Shown in pieces: positions 9,101 through 12,416 of a stretch of DNA of 12,416 nt. Position numbers and translations under genes: made by a program. Position 1 is the first letter of the stretch, and every line of letters starts with the position of its first letter. Under the pieces are notes generated by a model. It did no database searches. It saw nothing but the letters and a program-made list of their open reading frames with translations, and had not been told where the DNA came from. The stretch is from a bacterium. Its GTDB lineage: Bacteria; SM23-31; JAUVVT01. The DNA is taken from contig JAUWXV010000098.1 in the NCBI GenBank assembly GCA_030616165.1, positions 1 to 12,416 on the forward strand. The letters are read 5' to 3'.

Positions 9101-9694
9101 AATTCCGTACGACCGACACTTATCCTCATCAATCTCTATTTCAACGGAACGGTCTCTCCCTCCTCCTATATAAACAGCAACGACTCCATCAATCTGTTCA
9201 AGTTTTGGTTTTATTTTTCTTTCGGCAAATTCTCTTAAATATTCTACATCATCACTCCCTCTCAGATTTAACTCCATCAGAAAGTTCGAAATGTTTTCAG
9301 TGTCCTGCCTGTTAACCCTAACAGAACTTCTCTGGGGAAGACTTTTTTCTGTAGATGAAATCTTCTGCTGAATTTTCAGGAATGCAAGTTTCATATCGGT
9401 TCCGTAATGATACGCAACCCTGACGATTCCGCGATTCTGGTAAGAAGTCGAATTTATTTCCTCGATATCATCAAGAGTGCCAATCTGTTCTTCCAGAGGA
9501 ATAACAAGTTCACGCTCTATCGCTTCCGGCGAATAGCCATTCATGTATACATTAACATAAATATTAGGGAAAACCATTCTTGGAAGAATTTGTATCGGAA
9601 GCTGATACCACGAAATCACACCAAGAATCCCGAATCCCAAAAACAACATTATCGTGGTTATAGGTCTTCTTATTGCTATTGTAGAAATCTTCAT
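6020..9694 (-). CDS. RND (AcrB/SwrC-like) efflux permease with ABC-like C-terminal extension
   Basis: RND pumps are proton-driven trimeric inner-membrane exporters. From the ATG at 9694 the protein is 1224 residues. TM1 is MKISTIAIRRPITTIMLF and on. Then come the first porter/docking half (about 30-335), TM2-TM6 with the TM4 proton-relay segment GLLVDNGIVVLENI (396-409), TM7 (523-545), the second porter half (546-860), and TM8-TM12, including VVNNGIILIDYI (932-943). VDN/VNN in place of AcrB's DD/K is usual in the SwrC-like branch. A Gly/Glu-rich linker (648-665) sits in the second porter domain. The canonical protein ends near 1022; about 200 residues remain. They form two helices (1035-1053, 1061-1083), a cytoplasmic piece with VFIKISNLTKIYDDD (1097-1111) that resembles the first strand of an ABC domain, and two more helices (1144-1164, 1167-1188). 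The start at 9694 fits the family N-terminus; an in-frame ATG at 9733 adds 13 residues. Neither has a Shine-Dalgarno. No adaptor protein gene is adjacent. Confidence 0.9.
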   Translation of the reverse strand: MKISTIAIRRPITTIMLFLGFGILGVISWYQLPIQILPRMVFPNIYVNVYMNGYSPEAIERELVIPLEEQIGTLDDIEEINSTSYQNRGIVRVAYHYGTDMKLAFLKIQQKISSTEKSLPQRSSVRVNRQDTENISNFLMELNLRGSDDVEYLREFAERKIKPKLEQIDGVVAVYIGGGRDRSVEIEIDEDKCRSYGIPVSLIKQKIESSNIRRQFLGSVTEKNQRFFITLDGRFTDIQEIENLIIDDKSPIFLKDLANIEKGFRERTSYFRVNGKQSIGLWVLKDDLSNLISLSNSVLKVVDELNRTYEKDDIYLKVAFNQAEWMQNAIDKVKKLALVGILLAILVLLFFLKNIRVVSILILAIPISLLITFYIILQAGLSLNILSLMGLALAIGLLVDNGIVVLENIFRHHEKGKDSFTAADIGSSEVSRAVVAATFTTVIVFMPFLFVQSEIKIIGKELSLSVIFPLLVSLFVALTLVPMLTSRVLKNIKLESVSGFKISSYKNRVLEVYTLLLKLCLRYPVRVIGLVLTFFFFTLIATTPFILKSEEGELPDSFDIYVEMPKGSSLDAADAVVRQVEYIVNEIEDKEEVRSRIQEENSTITIKLLKKNERKTKLSVGDIKQKLRRNISRVSGGIVRFEKPVSRVGGGRSEGEGGEGLFGLGSEPEKIIIRGYELNRLESLTNEVQYRLEAIEEIREVRSNFRKGEPELHIIGDYEALSTWNMTMMDIMNVVNAAQREGVQTIFGFKEYDHEIPIELKLKDIEEKTIKELKDMSITTSDMRYIPIKSVADFQVLEGPGGINRKNQEREVEISYRFNRPVTKSKPRLTELRRQVDNTIREMHLPAGFAIEIIHEEEKDKSIYWIFGASGILIYLILASIFESFSAPFVILGTIPLATIGSFWALAITGTPLFTGMFPMGLLGMLILLGIVVNNGIILIDYISILRSRGYSKQRAIITAGQARIRPILMTSFTTILGVFPLAFKTGGMGEIWPPFAISVIGGLSVAALFTLIFIPTVYMSFDNIEKWFRFIGWKGILFNICAILYLGVYSYYHIDSLFWKVMAWMVILIGIPGVTWIFYKVLDIIKKKPIIIDKDVFIKISNLTKIYDDDSRFVKEWGKNKRREKAIIESGGTIYSRRKILDNFIWQIPFCVFLIYFTFFFLGSIFWRTIFAVGMLFFTRFMVFQILSLFKMIKELVQKISNTSNKSQGGFFLPLFLWDYLYI
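8408..8437. repeat. Perfect 30-bp spacerless palindrome inside the RND gene
   Basis: Each half is TTCACTGCTGCCGAT, followed directly by its reverse complement. It encodes residues 420-429 (FTAADIGSSE) between TM4 and TM5 of the RND permease, at the position where relatives carry an AA-x-x-G-x-x-EV segment. It is GC-richer than its surroundings. No protein-level need for such symmetry is evident; chance codon choice on a conserved motif is possible. Confidence 0.9.
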
Positions 9695-9705
9695 ATAGAA
9701 AAGTC

Positions 9706-9725
9706 GGGTTCGATAAATCGAACCC
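9706..9725 (-). repeat. Strong stem-loop just upstream of the RND start codon
   Basis: GGGTTCGA (9706-9713) pairs perfectly with TCGAACCC (9718-9725) around a 4-nt loop, ending 11 bp before the ATG at 9694. On the minus strand it is followed by GACTTTTC, so the T-tract is only four long. It could be a weak terminator for the deacetylase transcript, an RNA-level control element for the RND start, or an operator. It lies inside the coding region if the ATG at 9733 is used. Confidence 0.6.
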
Positions 9726-9766
9726 CCACACATTTATTTAATATAACTAATCAAACGTTTTTTACG

Positions 9767-9791
9767 GATAATTAATCAAGAATTAATTATC
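9767..9791. repeat. 10-bp inverted repeat in deacetylase-RND spacer
   Basis: GATAATTAAT (9767-9776) and ATTAATTATC (9782-9791) are perfect inverted copies around a 5-bp centre, 16 bp beyond the deacetylase stop. There is no T-tract on the minus strand, so it does not look like a terminator. The dyad and spacing are compatible with a protein-binding operator in the RND leader, though AT-rich sequence can give this by chance. Confidence 0.45.
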
Positions 9792-9806
9792 ATTTTAATT
9801 GAGTTA

Positions 9807-11132
9807 TTAATCACTTTCATTAATGGTTATAATCTCAAAATTAGGTAAAACCTCATATAATACGTAGGAATCCATTTCGTTCTTATTTACTTTAACTTTA
9901 TGTATGTTTGTCCCCTGATTTATTTGAACAAAATTCCAATCAGATGGAACATAAGTTTTTAATGTTAAAGGGAGGTTATATAAATCTGGGTCAAGAGAAT
10001 GAGTTAACTCCACTTTAATTGTATTATTAACTCTTTTAGATGATATATTTCCATTCATTCTTTCTCTCATGTATTTTCCGGCGTCCTGAAAAGTAGCAAC
10101 CCATATTTTATCCTCTTTAGACTTAATATAATTAAAATATTCTTCAATTTCCTTTTCTGTTTTAGCTTCCCAGCCCATATCATTAATACCATGAAAAACT
10201 AATACAAGCCATACATTGTTCATTATTGAAGTGTCAACCCATTCTTTCATAGTCTCCATAGGTGTATCTGTATGAGGTCCTCTCTGCCATTGGATGTATT
10301 CCTTATCAGGTGATTCAGGTTTTGTAGAACTGCCCCGATGAATTTCGAAAACAAATTCATCGGTAAGTCTATTGCGGGATAATGGAAATTTCGGAAAAAC
10401 ATACTCTAAAACCCTATCATCGTTTATTCCATAAGGACACTCGATAGAAAATGTATGCTTTTTTCCTAATTGAATTTCAATATCCTCTCTGCATTTTCCT
10501 ATTTCATAAAGTATATTTGCCTCATCCATCGCAGAAAGATATGCATGGGAAACAGTATGCACAGCAAATTCATGTCCATTGGCAGCAATCTCCCTTATTT
10601 CATCCCATGTCAGTGGTTTATATTTCCTTTGTCCTCTGGATTCAGTTGTTCTTTTAATCGGCTCAAGTTTACCGTTTCTAACAAGAGTGTAAAATTCGTC
10701 AATATTTTTAAACGCTTCTTCAAATCTACCTCGCTGGAAATAACTAGCAGCTCTGCTTTGATAACGTTCTACATTTCTATAGCCCAGAAAGCTTATAGCA
10801 CTGGCTCTCTCGTAGCAATTATCTTTATTGGTTGGAACTTTTTCGGTTTCTTTTACAATCTCCTCAAGCGGTCTTCCGACGAATTTAGGCTTATATTTAG
10901 AACCAGGAATACTTCCGGTATTGATAAAAAAAGTTGCAGGAAATCCCCTTTCATCCATCATAGGTAATGCAACCCTGAACTGTGTAATAGTCCCATCGTC
11001 ATAAGTCAGAGATATACATGCTTCTTTTCCATACAGCCACTTTGTTATTTCTGTCTTAATAGTATTATCTTCTTTGGTGCACATTAATACCGAAAATAAA
11101 AAAAGGATTATAAAAATATATATTTTTTTCAT
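9807..11132 (-). CDS. NodB-fold polysaccharide deacetylase, probable lipoprotein
   Basis: NodB-type enzymes (carbohydrate esterase 4) are metal-dependent hydrolases that remove N- or O-acetyl groups from envelope or extracellular sugars. The 441 residues start with a signal peptide (MKKIYIFIILFLF) and a lipobox-like VLMC with Cys18; Met at -1 is atypical, so lipidation is likely but not certain. Motif 1 is TYDDG (43-47: catalytic Asp45, metal Asp46), motif 2 is HTVSH (192-196: metal His192 and His196), and CPYG (232-235) and LVFHG (311-315) occupy the motif 3 and motif 5 positions. Motifs 1 and 2 are about 145 residues apart, far more than usual, because of an insert (about 75-175) with a TPR-like helical stretch (YFQRGRFEEAFKNIDEFY, 131-148). 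Residues 360-441 look like a beta-rich C-terminal domain. AAGAGA precedes the ATG at 9 nt. It follows the upstream RND gene by 22 bp. The substrate is not identifiable. Confidence 0.85.
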   Translation of the reverse strand: MKKIYIFIILFLFSVLMCTKEDNTIKTEITKWLYGKEACISLTYDDGTITQFRVALPMMDERGFPATFFINTGSIPGSKYKPKFVGRPLEEIVKETEKVPTNKDNCYERASAISFLGYRNVERYQSRAASYFQRGRFEEAFKNIDEFYTLVRNGKLEPIKRTTESRGQRKYKPLTWDEIREIAANGHEFAVHTVSHAYLSAMDEANILYEIGKCREDIEIQLGKKHTFSIECPYGINDDRVLEYVFPKFPLSRNRLTDEFVFEIHRGSSTKPESPDKEYIQWQRGPHTDTPMETMKEWVDTSIMNNVWLVLVFHGINDMGWEAKTEKEIEEYFNYIKSKEDKIWVATFQDAGKYMRERMNGNISSKRVNNTIKVELTHSLDPDLYNLPLTLKTYVPSDWNFVQINQGTNIHKVKVNKNEMDSYVLYEVLPNFEIITINESD

Positions 11133-11154
11133 AGAAAACTTTCTCTTAAAATAA

Positions 11155-12416
11155 TCAAATATTTACAGTATCTTTTTTCCTTAAATTATCAATCAAAGTA
11201 TAAACCAAAGGAATAACAATTAGTGTAAGTAGAGTAGAAGTAATCAGTCCACCGATAACAGCAAGTGTAAGAGGTGTTCTTAGTTTTGCACCTTCTCCGA
11301 TTCCAATTGAGAGTGGAAGAAGAGCCAGAATTGTTGTAAGGCTTGTCATAAATATAGGTCTCAATCTATCCTGACAAGCAAGCATTATTGCCCTGGTTCT
11401 TACTATTCCACGCTTCCTTAATATGTTTATATAATCAACAAGTATTATCGAATCATTCACGCATATCCCTGAAAGCATTATTATCCCAATAAAAGCCATT
11501 ATACTCAATGGTTCGCCAATAAAATAAAAAAGAAAGATTGAACCTATCCCAGCAAGTGGGACAGTAAGCATAATTGTGAATGGATGAAGGAGAGATTCAA
11601 ACAGGGATGCAAGGACCATATAAACAAGAATGACCGCAAGAATCAAAGCAAACTTCAAACTTTGAAAAGATTCTCTTCTTTGCTCCTCTTCTCCAGTAAT
11701 ATTAATAAAATAGTCTCTTGGCGGATAAATCTTGTTGACCTCTCCATAAATAGAATTAACAACCTGACTAAACTTATATCCTTTAATAATATCAGCAGTC
11801 ACAAGCCCATATCTCGACTGGTCTTTTCTTAGAACCTCCCTTGGTCCTTCTACAATTGATATATCTGCAATTTCATTCAACAGCAATTCAGCATTCGTCT
11901 CATTCTCTATTTTCAGGTTCATAAGTTCTTTTATTGTTTTTTCCGGATACTTGAGTCGAATATCTCTATATTCATTTTCACTTTTATATTCCCCCACAAT
12001 TCTCCCTGAAATTTTATCTTTTACAATCTGCCCAACTTTTTGAACATCAAGCCCAAAACTTGCCGTAATAACTTTATCCAATCTAATATTTATTTCTGGT
12101 CTCCCATGCTGAAAACTTGTCTCTACATTATATATCTCAGGAACATTACCTATAGATTCGACAACCCTATCGGTTAGTTCTTTGATGCCATCGAGTTCTG
12201 GTCCTTTTATCTCTATAATAATTGGCGCACCAGCAGTCCCGATAGTCTGCTGAAGGGCACTCTGTTGTAACTGGTAATTTACTTCTAAATCAGGCACATT
12301 CTTTAATACCGGGTCTATATTTTTTATAATATAATCTGTCGAAATATCTCTTTCATCTTCTCTCACCAGAATTACATCAATAGTTGCGGTATTTTCACCT
12401 GAAATTTCTTCGGTCT
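11155..12416 (-). CDS. RND efflux permease, C-terminal part (cut by right edge)
   Basis: The open frame runs off the right edge; 420 codons are visible, ending in a TGA at 11155. A GTG at 12366 is in frame but is not the real start, since the frame continues upstream with RND-like GENTATIDVILV. The visible part is the second porter domain (including GAPIIIEIKGPELDGIKEL and a GEEEQRRES segment before TM8), then five helices TM8-TM12. TM8 is followed by LASLFES and TM10 carries SGICVNDSIILVDYIN, with the pairing Asn/Asp where AcrB has Lys940/Asn941. TM11 is preceded by QDRLRPIFMTSL. It ends soon after TM12 (IDNLRKKDTVNI), the normal place, unlike the extended RND at 6020-9694. The two share the same order of motifs in their C-terminal halves and are paralogues, not a copied segment. 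The gene probably starts a transcript continuing into the deacetylase. Confidence 0.93.
   Translation of the reverse strand, partial: TEEISGENTATIDVILVREDERDISTDYIIKNIDPVLKNVPDLEVNYQLQQSALQQTIGTAGAPIIIEIKGPELDGIKELTDRVVESIGNVPEIYNVETSFQHGRPEINIRLDKVITASFGLDVQKVGQIVKDKISGRIVGEYKSENEYRDIRLKYPEKTIKELMNLKIENETNAELLLNEIADISIVEGPREVLRKDQSRYGLVTADIIKGYKFSQVVNSIYGEVNKIYPPRDYFINITGEEEQRRESFQSLKFALILAVILVYMVLASLFESLLHPFTIMLTVPLAGIGSIFLFYFIGEPLSIMAFIGIIMLSGICVNDSIILVDYINILRKRGIVRTRAIMLACQDRLRPIFMTSLTTILALLPLSIGIGEGAKLRTPLTLAVIGGLITSTLLTLIVIPLVYTLIDNLRKKDTVNI

Noticed and set aside
9695-9733. ATG at 9733 as RND start
   Set aside because: It adds 13 residues (Cys/Gly/Arg-containing) that do not fit the usual RND N-terminus, and it would translate through the strong hairpin; Met at 9694 gives the family-typical beginning.
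9407-11132. Longer plus-strand open frames (for example 9407-9775 and 10470-10967)
   Set aside because: They lie antisense to strongly supported minus-strand genes, lack recognisable motifs and are low-complexity or Cys/Phe/Ser-rich, as expected for shadows of AT-rich coding sequence.
11155-12366. RND fragment starting at the GTG at 12366
   Set aside because: The frame remains open to the window edge and the upstream residues continue the porter domain, so the gene is cut by the edge and not begun there.
1-12416. CRISPR arrays, tRNA/rRNA genes, insertion sequences, attachment sites
   Set aside because: No regularly spaced repeats, cloverleaf-like sequences, transposase or integrase motifs, or terminal repeats were found by eye on either strand.

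Overview
This is an AT-rich window in which every supported gene reads from the minus strand, so transcription runs from high to low coordinates. Two tripartite-type RND efflux permeases point to a Gram-negative bacterium, and the order tilS-ftsH-folP is a common bacterial arrangement. AT content, homopolymer runs and the mix of genes suggest an uncultured, possibly FCB/WOR-3-like lineage. That placement is a weak inference from style and not a match to anything I can name.

Layout in the direction of transcription. (a) 12416-11155: C-terminal half of an RND permease, entering from the right edge. (b) 11132-9807: a predicted lipoprotein polysaccharide deacetylase (NodB fold), 22 bp downstream and probably co-transcribed. 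(c) 9806-9695: a 112-bp spacer with two inverted repeats. (d) 9694-6020: a complete AcrB/SwrC-like RND permease with about 200 extra C-terminal residues. (e) 6041-4995: an ABC ATPase preceded by membrane helices. It overlaps the RND gene in another frame, and I argue it is probably the continuation of the same polypeptide. (f) 4976-4248: an ABC-2-type permease. (g) 4208-4164: a terminator-like hairpin. (h) 4104-2695: tilS. (i) 2666-573: ftsH. (j) 446-418: a clear intrinsic terminator. (k) 385-1: 5' part of folP, leaving at the left edge.

The left third is housekeeping: tRNA-Ile lysidine synthesis, membrane protein quality control and folate synthesis. The right two thirds form an envelope/export block with two RND pumps, a cell-envelope deacetylase and an ABC exporter.

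The most unusual signal is the junction at about 6022-6119. The RND reading frame, after its last canonical helix, adds two helices, then a stretch that looks like the first strand of an ABC nucleotide-binding domain, then two more helices. The adjacent frame supplies two further helices and then the rest of that nucleotide-binding domain. Read through a -1 shift at a six-A run, the two frames would give one RND-ABC polypeptide of about 1,566 residues with membrane helices inserted into the ABC domain. Whether the shift is real biology, a mutation or a sequencing error cannot be settled from this sequence alone.
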